Under the pieces are notes generated by a model that was given only the letters and a program-made list of their open reading frames with translations, searched no databases and was not told the DNA's origin. Shown piece by piece: positions 46,488 through 59,360 of a stretch of 64,000 bases of DNA. This stretch comes from Epiperipatus broadwayi (Eukaryota; Onychophora; Udeonychophora; Euonychophora; Peripatidae), in the NCBI GenBank assembly GCA_028023455.1, contig JAQFVV010000063.1, positions 3,841,081 to 3,905,080 of the forward strand, read 5' to 3'. Position 1 is the first letter of the stretch. Each line of letters begins with the position of its first letter. The position numbers were made by a program, and so were the translations under genes.

Positions 46488-49400
46488 CCTTTTTGCCAGC
46501 TCTACTGGGTCCTTTTAGGATGTTCATTAATGGCTGGAGGTGCAGTTCTCAGAGATTTTTATACTTTCAGCAAATTAAACTTTTCAGAGAACACTTTAAA
46601 TGCAATATATTTGAATACTTTTAGTCTGCTGGAAGACAAAATCTTGACTTCAATAATAAAACTTGCAGGCTACTTGCCTACTGTCAGAAGACTAAGACTA
46701 GAATAGTATAATCTAGAATTAGAATAAGCAGAATGATCCAACAAAAGAAAACCCCTCTATATATATATATATCAGAGCTGCACAATAAAAACTGCCCTGG
46801 AGCATTTCAAATATACCAAAAATTTGCTATCTTATCAAAGCAGCAATCAAGCCCATCCGAACATTCCAAGGAATTCAACAAAATTTTAATTAATTTTCTA
46901 TTGTTCACTACCCTGTAGACATTCAGATTAAAACTTGATTTCATTAAAAAAACTTTTGCTAATTAAAATTTCCCTAAGTAGATATCTGCTGTATTTCTAG
47001 ATAAGCTACTAGAACATATCTAAAATAATAACTTATTTACTTCTTTTAATTCTCAATGTTTAAATCTATTTATGAGATGAAAATAATTTAAACTAAAAGA
47101 GATTTAAACAAATAATTTTACATATCAACATATTATTCCAACTTAAGTTTTGAAAATAAATATATCACAGTGTGTGCGCAATTATGACCTATATAACCTA
47201 CTTTTTAAACAAATATCTTTTATGTGTACATACACATAATTTACACCAGTTATTTATACTGAGAATTAGAAACATATATATATAACACGAGCATTGTACT
47301 TGTGGTTTAAAATTGGGCGAGATTTTCGGCATATAAGCGCAATGCAGACACATGATACACTTGGGTTTAAACTAAGGTATGAGGATAGGAAAGAGGTGAG
47401 AAAAGGTGAAACAAATATCTGCAAAGCAAATCTTACTGTTTCAATATATTGTAATGGGCACACATGCCGTTACATTATTTATTTTAAAAATTTAGACATT
47501 AAAAAGAAAAGTTCGCATATAACAATTTTTTTAAGAAATAAAAAATTGAAAGTTAAAAGTCATTTAAACTTTATATATATATAATTGCACAGATGAAAAA
47601 TTATTAGAAAAAAACTTTATAAAAAAAAAAAGTTTTAAAACTAAATATTAAGAAAAAAGCTTGAAAGATTTAAAGATAAAAAGAATGTACAATAAATTAA
47701 TTAATGCTATTGTAAAATGGAAATGATTATTTTAATTTGTTAAAAGTAAGCTAGCCCTTGAGCATTTCAAAATGTATAAGTAAAGGTCAGATAGGAGAGA
47801 AAAAACAATAGAAACTAATAGCCAATAAAATAAATCCCTCAGGAAACGGACCTCAATGAAAAGATCATCATCGTCTTGATGCAATGTCCACTGGATCCGA
47901 AAGTCTACAATAAAAGGAAAAGTTTGGAAATAAAAAAAAAGATAGAGATGTGATAGAGAGAGATGTGTTACTGTGGGGAGAGTTGAAGGAGAAGGGATTG
48001 AAAAGACGCACTCTTCAATTCCTTCAGTTTTTAAAACAGAAAAGAAAGAGGAATGACCAATCGTTTTTCTATATTGAGGAGCACAGGACATTGGGGGAAT
48101 TAACGCTGGCTCCAAATTGCAAGCAACTGTTAAGCATGGATTTTTAAAACAGTAAGAACTCTAACTAATGAACTTTAATTCTAAAAAAGAAACTTTTCCA
48201 GTGTGTTAAAATCATAAGAACATTAGTTAATTAATGAACACTAAGTATAAACTTTCCCAGTATTTAAATTATTGCAATAGAAATTCCTATCTGACCAAAC
48301 TTAATCAGTTATCAATAATTATTTTATTGAATGTATTATTATTTTTTGTAAATCATTTCCATTAATTTATTTTTTCTGTTCTTTTAAGTTTTTATAATGA
48401 TTTTTTTTTTTTTTAAAATAAATTATATAAATGTTAAATTTAAGTCGGGCATGAATGGCTGCATAGATTTGTAAAGTTATATTAATTAATTAAGGGAGGG
48501 TTAATCTTGGGTTATTTGTTTCGTAGTTAAATTGGGTTAATCGATTGGATATATTGGTGTAATTAGTAAATATAGCATGAGATTTGCTACGTGTAGAATC
48601 CTATTATACGCCGCACTTGGGCAAAATAAGTCCCATATCTCACTGACCATCGGAAGCAAATGGTATTCCCTGCTCCTTGGATCACCCCTTTTTTTAGCCT
48701 ATGGAATGGGATAGTAAGACGGAAAACGCAGTCCTTTCCTATGGAGTTTTTTTTTATTGTTCTTCTCGCCAGACAGATGTAATATTCTTGTACTGGATGA
48801 GAGTCAATGTCTTATATAACCATGCTGTTCAGATGTACATTCCTGACAGTATGGTATTTGTGCTGTCGTATTCATGCTGCATTGAATACATCGATGTATC
48901 AGATGGATTGACGTTGGTTTGACTGCGAACTTTTGGCCTACGGTTAAATAAGGGATAAAATATTTTCTTTTCAAATGCAATCTATGTAGTCTATTCATAC
49001 TCAACACTTTAATAAAATATGAATTTCATCTGTGCGAACTTCAAAAACAAAAGTTAAAAATGTAAATTAAATGTTAAAGTAAAAGTTAGACTAAAATAAT
49101 AATTCTAAATTACATATATGTTTAATAAATGTTTGTGTGTGTTATTACTGGCAGTGGCTTCTTCTGTTTTAATATTGAAAATACTTTTAAATAAGAATTT
49201 ATATTTTATAAATCTCTGCGTCTCACTGAGCTAGTGGCATGGGCTGTCGGTCGGAATAATATATATGTAAAGGTTGGATCTTTAACAGTGCGTATTTGCC
49301 CACTATATAAATTTCCCAGGTTCAAATGGCCTGGTGGCGCCCTGTATGGCAGATACGGTAAGACTGCTAGCTTCAAATTCCCCAATCGTTATAATATATA

Positions 49401-49892
49401 TATATATATTCTTATAACAGTGCAATCTTTGTTTTGACTAATTCTATTACACTATTCGCTTCAGCATCATTCATAGCCACCAATACTTTCTATTTGGAAA
49501 TAAAATCTTCTAATGTTGATGTAAGAAGAGAGCTTGTTTTTGCTGATTATATTTTTGTATATTATTTTTAAAAATCTCTTTTTAACAAGAGTCTACTTTT
49601 ATCATTTCTGAGTCTATTTTCATTCAAAAATGAATCTGTAAAATATTTTTTGGCATATATACTATGTTATCTATAACTTAATCCATTTTAAAGATTTATG
49701 TCTAAATTTCTGTTCAAATGAAAAACTTTATATATACCTTAACTTGAATTTTCTATTCCTGTAATCATGTATATATGTTATCTGTATGATCACTAACACA
49801 TTTATGTGTGTATATAATTATGTATTTAATTATAGAAATATATGCATATATGTAAAACACTACTATCATTGCCATTATTTTTATTTTTATAG
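46488..49892. other. Intronic stretch with unidentified repeat-like patches
   Basis: Mostly AT-rich. GC-richer patches at 48590-48960 and 49205-49385 look like old repeats; the latter contains CCAGGTTCAAATGGCC, a possible B box, and CTGGTGGCGCCC. An open minus-strand segment at 47732-48115 shows no family resemblance. No gene assigned. Confidence 0.35.
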
Positions 49893-50026
49893 AAAAAAGA
49901 TTTTAAACGGGTTGAACGAGCCATCGACAATTTCCCTTATATACGGATTATGACAAAATTAGTAGGTCCAGAATTGAAACGAACAATGGATAATAATGAT
50001 ATTCTCTCTTTTCCTCTTCTGCAATG
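49893..50026 (+). CDS. PARP6/PARP8-like mono-ADP-ribosyltransferase, internal exon
   Basis: This 134-nt exon follows a TTTTTATAG acceptor and precedes a GTAAG donor. It encodes KKDFKRVERAIDNFPYIR, then a segment ending DILSFPLLQ and the first two bases of a tryptophan codon. It corresponds to the PARP6/8 region between the DPYP motif and the SSNRSHIVKLP motif. The phases agree: phase 0 with the exon ending at 582, and a split TG/G codon completed by the first base of the exon at 61004. No frame break is seen, and coding constraint is obvious against the AT-rich surroundings. Catalytic residues are not in this exon. Confidence 0.9.
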
Positions 50027-51590
50027 GTAAGATAATTATTACTTATTTTTATATTTGTTCATTATTATTTTTACCATCGTTTTCAAATATTACTCAATTA
50101 AACCACACAATCAGTGAATTAATATGTAGCATGGATGAAAAATTTAATGATAACTATGGTTTTTCATGTAAATGTATGTTTATAAAAATAAAAAAAAAAT
50201 CGATACATTTAATGGAAGAATAGTTTGATTTTATTTTTTTGTAACATAAAAATTCTTAAAACAGTTATCAAAGGTAAAATGATTCTCATTTATATAGATT
50301 AATCTACTGGAAATAGTGTGAATGTGTACAAATCCTATTTATACTTCATAGGCATGAAATTTGAACTAATGATGGTCATGGATATGTTTGTAAGTTGAAT
50401 AATTGTTTTTAAAAATAAAATATAAAAAGATTTGTAATAAATTAATATTAAGAGTAGTTTTATTATTTACATAAAATGAAATTAAAATTATCATTCTAAT
50501 CTAGCACTTATATATTTTGGTGTACTCAAGTTATTTTTAAATAATTCCGGATATCTGTATTCTTTAGCTATCAAAATGTGTAAATATTGGACGGCAGCAG
50601 ATTTCAACAATGCATGAAAGTTGGCTTAGATTCAGAATGTTAAGATGTTTTTGAATTTAAAGCAAGTAACTCAATAAAAAGTGCATTAGTTTCAGAAATT
50701 CAGGTTGCACTAGTACCAAATTCAAAACTCATCATTGACGGAAGCCATAAGTTATAAATTAGTTTGAGTATATTGATGGAATATCATTGGATAGGAATTT
50801 ATTTATTACTACCATCTGATATTTGTCTGATTGTTTTTATTTACTTTGCATGGCATAACTGAATAAGAGAAATATATTTGTTTACATAAAAATATTGTGT
50901 AAGCCTAAGTAAGACATATGGTATTTTGTTGGGTTTTCTTATTTATTATCTTTATTCACAAAACCTATCACAAGAAATTAATATAATTTTTTCATTTTTC
51001 ATAATATTTCAAATATCTATAATGCTATATTTATCTCATCTAAATTTCCCTGAGATACTGATCTATAGACATGTTTTGCAAAACTAAAGGATTGACCATT
51101 TTTTATTATCCATTTTTCCAAAAACATGTTTATTTTATATAAAGTTTTAAATATTGGCAGTATTATAGTATTCTTAATTTTTACAGAATTGTATTGTTCT
51201 ATGAGATTGCATAAAACTTATTTAATCATGCATATTTGTATGTAAGTCCATCTTTTCTTACACATTCTTTCCCTAAACTGTTAATAGAAAAAACTTCTTG
51301 ATGTAAAGTATATTTGCGCTGAATGGTAAGACTAATTAACTCTAGAAATAATGACTAGAGGGGGTGGCGAGCATAGTAGCGTTGATGAAAAGAGTGAAAT
51401 AGTAAAAGAACATTTTTCTCTTGTTTTTTTTCTTTCGATTAGCATACTTCTGACTTGTGGGCATGTTAAGGCTGTAAATCTAAAAGTAAAACAAATAAAG
51501 GAATTAACAACCTGTACAAAATAGTTGTAATCTAAGGGCTGCTAAAATATAATTGTCTTTTGATTTCTTTACTTTAAATATTGTTGAAAT
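50027..51590. other. Intronic AT-rich stretch, nothing recognised
   Basis: No coding, RNA or repeat signal recognised. Confidence 0.45.
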
Positions 51591-51599
51591 GTAGGTTTA

Positions 51600-51712
51600 T
51601 TAATTTGTTTCACGCGTTACCCGACAGTTCTTGCCAGATTGGCCTCGTGATCTTGGCTTTGCGATCTATCCGTGGATCACGATCGACTTGTTGGCCACCT
51701 GTGTTTTAAGAT
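51600..51712. other. Unidentified GC-rich islet with inverted repeat
   Basis: About 110 nt with clearly more G and C than the flanks. CGTGATC (51646) and GATCACG (51676) pair around a 23-nt loop, and TTGGCC occurs near the left end and again near the right. It does not fold as a tRNA by eye. Confidence 0.35.
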
Positions 51713-52149
51713 ATAAAAAATATTATCAGAGTTGAATAGAAGATTGCTTTCAATTGTTTTATTAGGTAGAACATCTTACTAATTGGGGCTAATGGTAGAG
51801 TAATTTCTAAAATAATTTTATCCATATTTACGTCGTTCAAAAATTTTAGCAATGATGTACAGATCAGAAATGGATTTACCGTTTACCAGCTAAATTTTTA
51901 GAAGCATTTTTGAAAATGGGGAAAACCTTTGTTGCTTTCAGAACAAATTTTTATAGAATAATAATTAATATAGTAGAAAGGGGAATCAATATTAATGTAA
52001 AATTATTTTTAAAATAGTTTTATTAGTATGAGAATTAGATAAAAAAAGTTCGATAAATGAGAATTCTAAATTAATGTAACTCAAATTTCAAACAACAAAA
52101 AACACTTCTTTCTGAGATTAAATGTCTCATTGAATAATGATATAACTTA

Positions 52150-52164
52150 ACCCCCCCCCCCCCC
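52150..52164. repeat. Poly-C run
   Basis: A run of about 14 C in otherwise AT-rich intron. Confidence 0.9.
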
Positions 52165-52499
52165 AAGCATTTTTCTGCTGAAGTTAAGAAAAAGAGGAAT
52201 GTATAATAATATAATGATAATAAAAACATGAATATTAAAACTATGAAAATTTATTAGAAATAATATTTGTAATGAAATGAAAATATCTCAGAGATCATCT
52301 GTATTTTACTGGCACTATGAATAAATTGAACCAAAATTAAAAAAAAAAAATTAATTAAAAAATTATCATCTCCAGATGAAAGTATATTAATTTTTATTAG
52401 TAATTCATTAGACTAGAAATTATCCGCTTAATAAATAATGGTTCTCTAGTGTATTTTTCACTACACCACTCTCATGCAAGGTATACTGATTTTTATCCA

Positions 52500-52765
52500 C
52501 TTTTTTAACACCTTATGGAGGGGTGTAATTATAATCATATGTCCAAAGATGTATGTCTCAAGATGCACATTTCATGCTAAACCAGCACTCATCAGTTGGC
52601 CGAGACTACAATTTTTTACACATATCTTTTATCATTGTTCAGTATATATAGATAACCAATTACTACAGTTTAATTGATGTGTCAAATTAGCTGCACTTAT
52701 TACTTTGATACAAATCACTCCACAATGTGTTATCAGCAGATAGAAACCAGTCCCTATCTTGGTGT
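52500..52765 (-). repeat. Hammerhead-bearing repeat (family H2)
   Basis: Shares GCTAAACCAGCACTCATCAG with 8126-8145 and TTTGATACAAATCACT-type flanks (reversed) with 36590-37000. Carries the best-preserved hammerhead of this family. Boundaries are estimates. Confidence 0.6.
52555..52606 (-). ncRNA. Type I hammerhead ribozyme, H2 family
   Basis: On the minus strand: stem I 5' strand GUCU, bulge CGGC, CAA; core CUGAUGA (52595-52589); stem II GUGCU/AGCAU with loop GGUUU; GAAA (52573-52570); stem III AUG/CAU with a 2-nt loop; cleavage triplet AUC with the cleaved base at 52562; stem I 3' strand UUG then AGAC (52561-52555). Every invariant core base is present and all three stems pair, so self-cleavage is plausible. 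The strand is opposite to the PARP6/8-like gene. Confidence 0.8.
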
Positions 52766-53607
52766 AGTGAAAATTATACTACAGAAGTATTCATTATCAC
52801 CATTGCTGCCACTTTCAACGATCATTGGATCATTGCAGGATGAAGGTTTCTTCAAGTTTAATACAATGTCTCCCATCTATGGTTTTACTTCTCCAACATC
52901 ATATCAACAACTTTTCTTGTTTCATCCAACTCACACATAGTCTTTTTCTTGAGGATACAAGCTATTATCTCTTCTAGAAATATATCTAGGCATGTTGTAT
53001 TTCATTCTCTTAATTCTTTCAATTTATGTCAATAATACATGATTGTTCTCTCATCCAAGTATTTTACTTTTTCACTTTAAATCCCTTATTATTACTTCTA
53101 ATATACATCTCTCCATACTTTATGTATGCCTGTAGTGCATTTTAAAATTATAATTATTTCTAGTTATCATTCATCTGTAATCAGAAGTAACCTATTAAGC
53201 ATCATTTTTAAAAATATTTTTTCAAGAAAATCAATCTGGAGTCTTCTTTTGGAAAACCCAAAAATATAAGTACTTGTATCCATAGTTCATTTGTTAAGTA
53301 AATTCTATGCATAGTTACTTTTAGAAAAACAAAATTTTCTAGTTGTGTGGAATAAACTTGTAGTACACTAGAGCATGATAATAATTTTATTATGGAATTT
53401 ACTTTGTGACTATAACATAGTGTGTAAAGTAACATTGTTTTCAGCTTGGATACAACATTGTTTTTTTGTAGGGATTTTGTGCCTAAATTTAGTTATTGCT
53501 ATTTTTGTACAAAAGTTCCAAGCAGCCTCTTTAAGTTTGCAGATATAAATTTCAATATTTGCTGTAACTTTGATTTAATTTTTCTGACATCATATGCATT
53601 AAAATTT

Positions 53608-55216
53608 ATATTGCTTACAACACTTCATTCATATACACTTTAATGCAACAAATTTTCTTAAAAACTTCTTTATTTTCTTACAGTTTTGACTGTTCAGCAG
53701 TATTCATCAGAGCTACAAGATTTGAATAATATAAGTACATAATATATATATATAACCATCATTTTACACATATATAAAATACTCACATATATGTATATCA
53801 AAATATACACATATATTTCCTTCATACATGTACATATAAATCTACATCACCCTAGACATATATATATATATAATCCATACCTACATCTATATATACATAT
53901 GCATATCCAATATATATATATATATACATACATACCTCTTTTAAACATACATATATACACACAGATATACATACACCCATAGACATATATACAATCCTCA
54001 TATATCTTTATAAATACACATCTATATGTATACTCTACTTACACATATATAAAATACAAAAATATATCCAATGCACCTTTTTTAAAAAATTTTTTTTACC
54101 TTTTCAAACTATTTTATTTTACTTTTTTATTTTTAAAAAATCCCTTTAAATACTATTCTTTTATAATATTATTTTATTATTCTATAATTATCTAATATAT
54201 AACATCTTATATTTTACTATCTTTAACATTACTTTTTATAACTTTTATCTCTATATCACTAAATAATATTTTTCGTTAACACTATTACTTCTATCTTCTT
54301 CACTGCTTTAATTAAACTGACAGTTATTTCAAAATTTTCTATCTTGATTATTCATTTAAAACAGCTCTCTCTGTTATCAATTTTGTCAAACTTATAATTC
54401 TATTTTAAACTTCCAACTTCCCAATTATATTCATTAACCATATTCAAATATTATAAATACCACTACTTAACCATCATTTTACATATAAATATACATATCA
54501 AATATCCATACTTCCCTACATGTAGATATATACATCTTCACATCACCTCTAGACATATAAATAAAAATAAAATATAAAAAATTAAAATATAAAATTAAAA
54601 ATTCTCTACCTACATCTATACATACACACATATATGGATATCCAAAGATATACCTATATCCTTTAAAACATACTCATATGTACACCCATATTCATAACAC
54701 ATATATGTACATATACCAATCCTCATATGCATTTATCCATACCCACCCACATATATACTCAACTTACTCATAAATTACATTTATAAATATACAAAACACA
54801 TCCAATACCCCATTTTTTATATATTATCTTTAAAAACTATTTTATTTTTACTATTAGTTTTTCATTTTACTATCTATCTTGTTTCATTATTATATAATAC
54901 CTTTTTACTTCCATATCTATAATACAAACTTATCCATTATATCATTTTTATTACCTGTAAAACTATTTTATTTTTACTTTTAGTTTTTTAAAATTTTTTT
55001 CAAACAAATTTTTTTCCACAACTTTTTTTTTTTAAACATTACCCTTTTATTATTTATTATTACTATTATTTATATTAATAATATTCTTTAATCTTCCTTT
55101 CATCAATTCTTACTATCTATCTTGTTAATTATTATCTAATACATAATATCTTTTGTACTTTAATATTTCCACTTTTTTCTTTTAATAATATTATCTTTAT
55201 TCTCTGCTGTTTTAAA
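53608..55216 (+). repeat. Left arm of the large inverted repeat
   Basis: Uninterrupted arm; at 54345-54357 it retains TCTATCTTGATTATTCATTT, the empty site of the LINE found in the other arm. Confidence 0.8.
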
Positions 55217-56579
55217 GTCACTATCTTTTTATTCCTTTAAAACAACTCCCCTTGTTATCAATTTTATAAAACATAACTATTTTAAACCTATATTTATTAA
55301 CAATCTTTACAAGTCTTATCTATATTCACATATAACTTTTAATCTACTTTCTTTTATTATTACCATTATTATTACTCAATAACTACAATAATCATGCTAT
55401 AACACCAATATCATTTTCAAACCATATTTTAATTTCGTGTTCAATGTTTCCCTACCCATATACATACTTATATACACCTAATACATATGTATATATACAC
55501 TTTTAATTACTAATAACCCTATAAATCCAATACTAAAACCTACCAATACAAGGTTCTTATTCCCCCATCCCTATTTAAGCTAGGCCTTATCCTCTTAATT
55601 AATATTGCTTCTTTTATTTTTTTCTCTTTTTTTATTAGTATATTCTAGCATTTTAATACTCTCTTTGTCATCTACATGCCCTGTTTCCATAGTATGCAAA
55701 TAAATTAAAACAGCAGAGAATAAAGATAATATTATTAAAAGAAAAAAGTAGAGATAGTAAAGTACAAAAGATATTATGTATTAGATAATAATTAAACAAA
55801 ATAGATAGTAAGAAATGATGATAGGAAGATCAAAGAATAATATTAATATAAATAATAGTAATAATAAAAAACAAAAGGGTAATGTTTAAAAAAAAAAAGT
55901 TGTGGAAAAAAATTTGTTTGAAAATTTTTTCAAAAAACTAAAAGTAAAAATAAAATAGTTTTACAGGTAATAAAAATGATGTAATGGATAAGTTTGTATT
56001 ATAGATATGGAAGTAAAAAGGTATTATATAATAATGAAACAAGATAGATAGTAAAATGAAAAACTAATAGTAAAAATAAAATAGTTTTTAAAGATAATAT
56101 ATAAAAAATGGGGTATTGGATGTGTTTTGTATATTTATAAATGTAATTTATGAGTAAGTTGAGTATATATGGGGGTGGGTATGGATAAATGCATATGAGG
56201 ATTGGTATATGTACATATATGTGTTATGAATATGGGTGTACATATGAGTATGTTTTAAAGGATATAGGTATATCTTTGGGTATCCATATATGTGTGTATG
56301 TATAGATGTAGGTAGAGAATTTTTAATTTTATATTTTAATTTTTTATATTTTATTTTTATTTATATGTCTAGAGGTGATGTGAAGATGTATATATCTATG
56401 TGTAGGGAAGTATGGATATTTGATATGTATATTTATAAGTAAAATGATGGTTAAGTAGTGGTATTTATAATATTTGAATATGGTTAATGAATATAATTGG
56501 GAAGTTGGAAGTTTAAAATAGAATTATAAGTTTGATAAAATTGATAACAGAGGGAGCTGTTTAAATGAATAAACAAGAT

Positions 56580-57287
56580 GGGTGAGAAAGGTAATGCGGT
56601 ATGCAAAAGATTTGGATAAAGAATTTATATCAGTATATTTGTACAAAAGATGGGATGATTGTGTTAAGAGGATTATTGAGTGTTATAGTAGTAAGGAATG
56701 GGATAAAAGAATAAATTTATTAATAAAGACTAGGGAGTTAGAGAGATGGAGAAATAGTATGGAGAGTAAAAAGAGTTTAAATATATATAGATATAAGCAG
56801 AATATTAGGTGTGAGTTAATATGTGATAATAGTAAGGAAAGTAGTTTATCGTTTAAGGCTCGAATGGGATCTTTAGCTACAAAAGAATATACATGTAAAT
56901 GGAAAAATATGGGTGATTTATTTTGTAAATTACGTAAGGAAGGAATTGAAAATATTAGGCATTTGTTAATTGAATGTAAATGTTTGAAAACAGAAAGGGT
57001 ACATATAATGAAGTTGTGGAAAAATAAATATGAAAAGAGTGATTATACAGAAAGTGAATTATTGGTTTTTATGCTGGGTTTGGGAAAAGATAAGGGAGAT
57101 TTAGATATAAAGGTTATAGAGTTGACAAAAATTATGTTGTGGAAATGGGATAGAGCAGATTATGGGTAAATTTAGAGTGGGGAATGTAAAAGAAAGTGGC
57201 TAACAGGTTTACCTGAGCATAATTGCTGAGATATTCTTGACTTCATTTAAGGAAAAGCCATAATACATCACTCACATCACATCACAT
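56580..57287 (+). mobile_element. LINE copy E: 5'-truncated, intact C-terminus, CATCA tail
   Basis: The insertion starts GGTGAGAAAGGTAATG and ends in CATCACATCACATCA. It is flanked by CAAGATG (56574-56580) and CAAGATA (57288-57294), and the opposite arm has one uninterrupted AATAATCAAGATAG-type site. Such a short duplication is consistent with target-primed insertion. It is the youngest-looking LINE here. Confidence 0.88.
56582..57169 (+). pseudogene. LINE ORF2 C-terminal fragment, uninterrupted
   Basis: A 195-residue open frame reading RKVMRYAKDLDKEFISVYLY and EWDKRINLLIKTRELERW, with a C-terminal Cys/His cluster (FCKLRKEGIENIRHLLIEC) typical of non-LTR retrotransposon polyproteins. It lacks the RT and endonuclease because of the 5' truncation, so it cannot function alone. 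Copies A and B carry the same region with breaks. Confidence 0.85.
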
Positions 57288-57696
57288 CAAGATAGGAAAT
57301 TTTGAAATAACCGTCAGTTTAATTAAAGAAGTGAAGAAGATAGAGGTAATAGTGTTAAAGAAAAATATTATTTAGTGATATAGAGATAAAAGTTATAAAA
57401 AGTAAAATTAAAGATAGTAAAATAAAAGATGTTATATATTAGATAATTATAGAATAATAAAATAATATAAAATAATAGTATTTAAAAGGATTTTTAAAAA
57501 ATAAAGTAAAATAAAATAGTTTGAAAAGGTAAATTTTTTTTTTAAAAAAAGGTGTATTGGATATATTTTTGTATTTTATACATATGTTAGTAGAGTATAC
57601 ATATAGATGTGTATTTATAAAGATATATGAGGATTATATATATGTATATGGGTGTATGCATATCTGTGTGTATATATGTATGTTTAAAAGAGGTAT

Positions 57697-59103
57697 GTAT
57701 ATTGTACCGTTTATTTATATATGGTACAAATATATTGGCATTTGGTAAAAGCTAAAAAAATAAAAGTAGATTTAGATTTTTTTTTTGAGTATAATTTATT
57801 TTGTTTAAAAAAACGTACAATGAAAATTAAATTGTTCTTTCATATTTTTTTTATGTAATTAGAAATAAAAGTTAAAATTGGAGAGAACAAAAGACACGCA
57901 GATTACTAATCCTGATAAAGTAAAAGAATTCAAAAAGTAAAAAGATAAGCTAAAAGAAAAATATTTTGGCTAATTAAAGATGACCAAAAGATTTGCTAAA
58001 AAAAGAGAACTTTGTAATGTAAATTTTATAAGGAATTACCTGATTAATTATCAGTGTATATTTTTTTGATAAACAAAAGGATAGTCAGAAGTCTGAAAAC
58101 TGGGCTTCTAGTATAAAAAGACAGAGACCGTTTTGACGAATGTCTTGTTTTTTCTATTTTTCCTTTGGCTGATTTTGGATTATTAAATCCAAGACCACTC
58201 CACAATGAAATAATCCTTCTTGCAGGAGTAGTCCGGGGCTTTAGCTAACATCGTTAAGAAGATGGACACTAGAAAAGCTTCTGCGACTAGCCTTTTGAAT
58301 AGACTACAAGATCAACTAATAATTAATGGCCGAGCTCATTCTAACTCAAAAACTATGCATAGTAAGTTACAACTATCTTCTCATTAAACTTACCGGTAAG
58401 CTATGACTTTATTATTCCCGATTGTGACTAAATTGTCAACAAATCTTTCTTAAAAATATATGTATAATAGGACCCTGATATGGACTTGAATTTTTGTGAT
58501 CAAGAAACTCTTATTTAATCAAGAACTTTAATTAATTGTTTTAATTACTTTATTTTATTAACGTATTCATATTTGGATTAGTGTGTGTTCTCTCCAGTTT
58601 ATTTAATTAAGTTAACTTAAACAGATTATTAATCTGTTAGAATAAAAATATTTCTAATAGCAATTTTCATTTGTACGTTATTAATAATATTTATTAGTGT
58701 TTATTATTAAATTTATTATTAGTTTAGTAAGATTTAAAAATGTAATTTACCTTTGCCAATATGTTATGAATAAGTTCCAGGAAAAATAATATATTTTAAA
58801 AAAGTAATTTTCGTTATGGTAAAATCTAATACCGATTCTTTAAAAGTATTTTTTCTTTTTAACTTTCGAGACATGCTGGCGACAGATTTCAGCGGATTCT
58901 TATAAATCCTGGCACCCAGATTAAATAAATTAAAAGCTGATTTCGTCAACAGCATAAATTCTTAACAATTCTAGGCTGAGTTGATCAGGAAATATAGTTA
59001 TGTTTTTAGAAATAGAAATACAATTTTCTTCTTTTTGACATAACTTGATCAACTCGTGCATTTTATAATGCGTATAGAGCTCTAGCAAATATGGAAAACA
59101 TTA
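57697..59103. mobile_element. Unidentified 1.4-kb insertion in the inverted-repeat arm
   Basis: The right arm matches the left up to GAGGTATGTAT and resumes at ATATTGGATATGC, so the intervening sequence is an insertion. TATATTG is present at both edges and could be a target duplication, but AT-repeats make this uncertain. The interior has a TATAAAAAG at 58112, a plus-strand ORF start at 58263 (MDTRKASATSLLNRLQDQ) ending near a GTAAGT at 58361, and a terminal GAGTTGATCA/TTGATCAACTC hairpin near 58978-59058. No family recognised. Confidence 0.55.
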
Positions 59104-59290
59104 TAATATATATTGGATATGCATATGTATATATATATGTAGGTATGGATTATATATATATGTCTAGAGTGATATAGATTTATATGTATGTGTATGAAGG
59201 AAATATATGTGTATATTTTGATATATATATGTGAGTATTTTATATATGTGTAAAATGATGGTTCTATTTATTTTTTATGTATTTATATTA

Positions 59291-59360
59291 TTCAAATCTT
59301 GTAGCTCTGATGAAGACTGCTGGACAGTCGAAACTGTAAGAAAATAAAGAAGTTTTTAAG
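59291..59360 (+). ncRNA. Hammerhead-like motif at the outer end of the inverted repeat
   Basis: CTGATGA (59307-59313), an extra A, stem GACTG/CAGTC with loop CTGGA, then GAAA (59330-59333). The extra A before stem II and the lack of a clear nearby cleavage triplet argue against a standard active ribozyme. A mutated mirror copy is at 53680-53715. Confidence 0.35.

Larger units (their letters stand above)
583..49892 (+). other. 49.3-kb intron of the PARP6/8-like gene
   Basis: The intron is bounded by GTAGGT at 583 and TATAG at 49888-49892 and joins two exons that are contiguous in the protein family. It holds most mobile elements described below. I saw no intervening PARP6/8 exon, and the protein alignment leaves no gap for one. 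Confidence 0.8.

Noticed and set aside
47732-48115. 127-residue minus-strand ORF as a gene
   Set aside because: Low-complexity, leucine/serine-rich translation of AT-rich DNA with no motif; probably chance.
55217-55704. Gene in the loop of the large inverted repeat
   Set aside because: No open frame or motif; part of it continues the 715-bp repeat unit.
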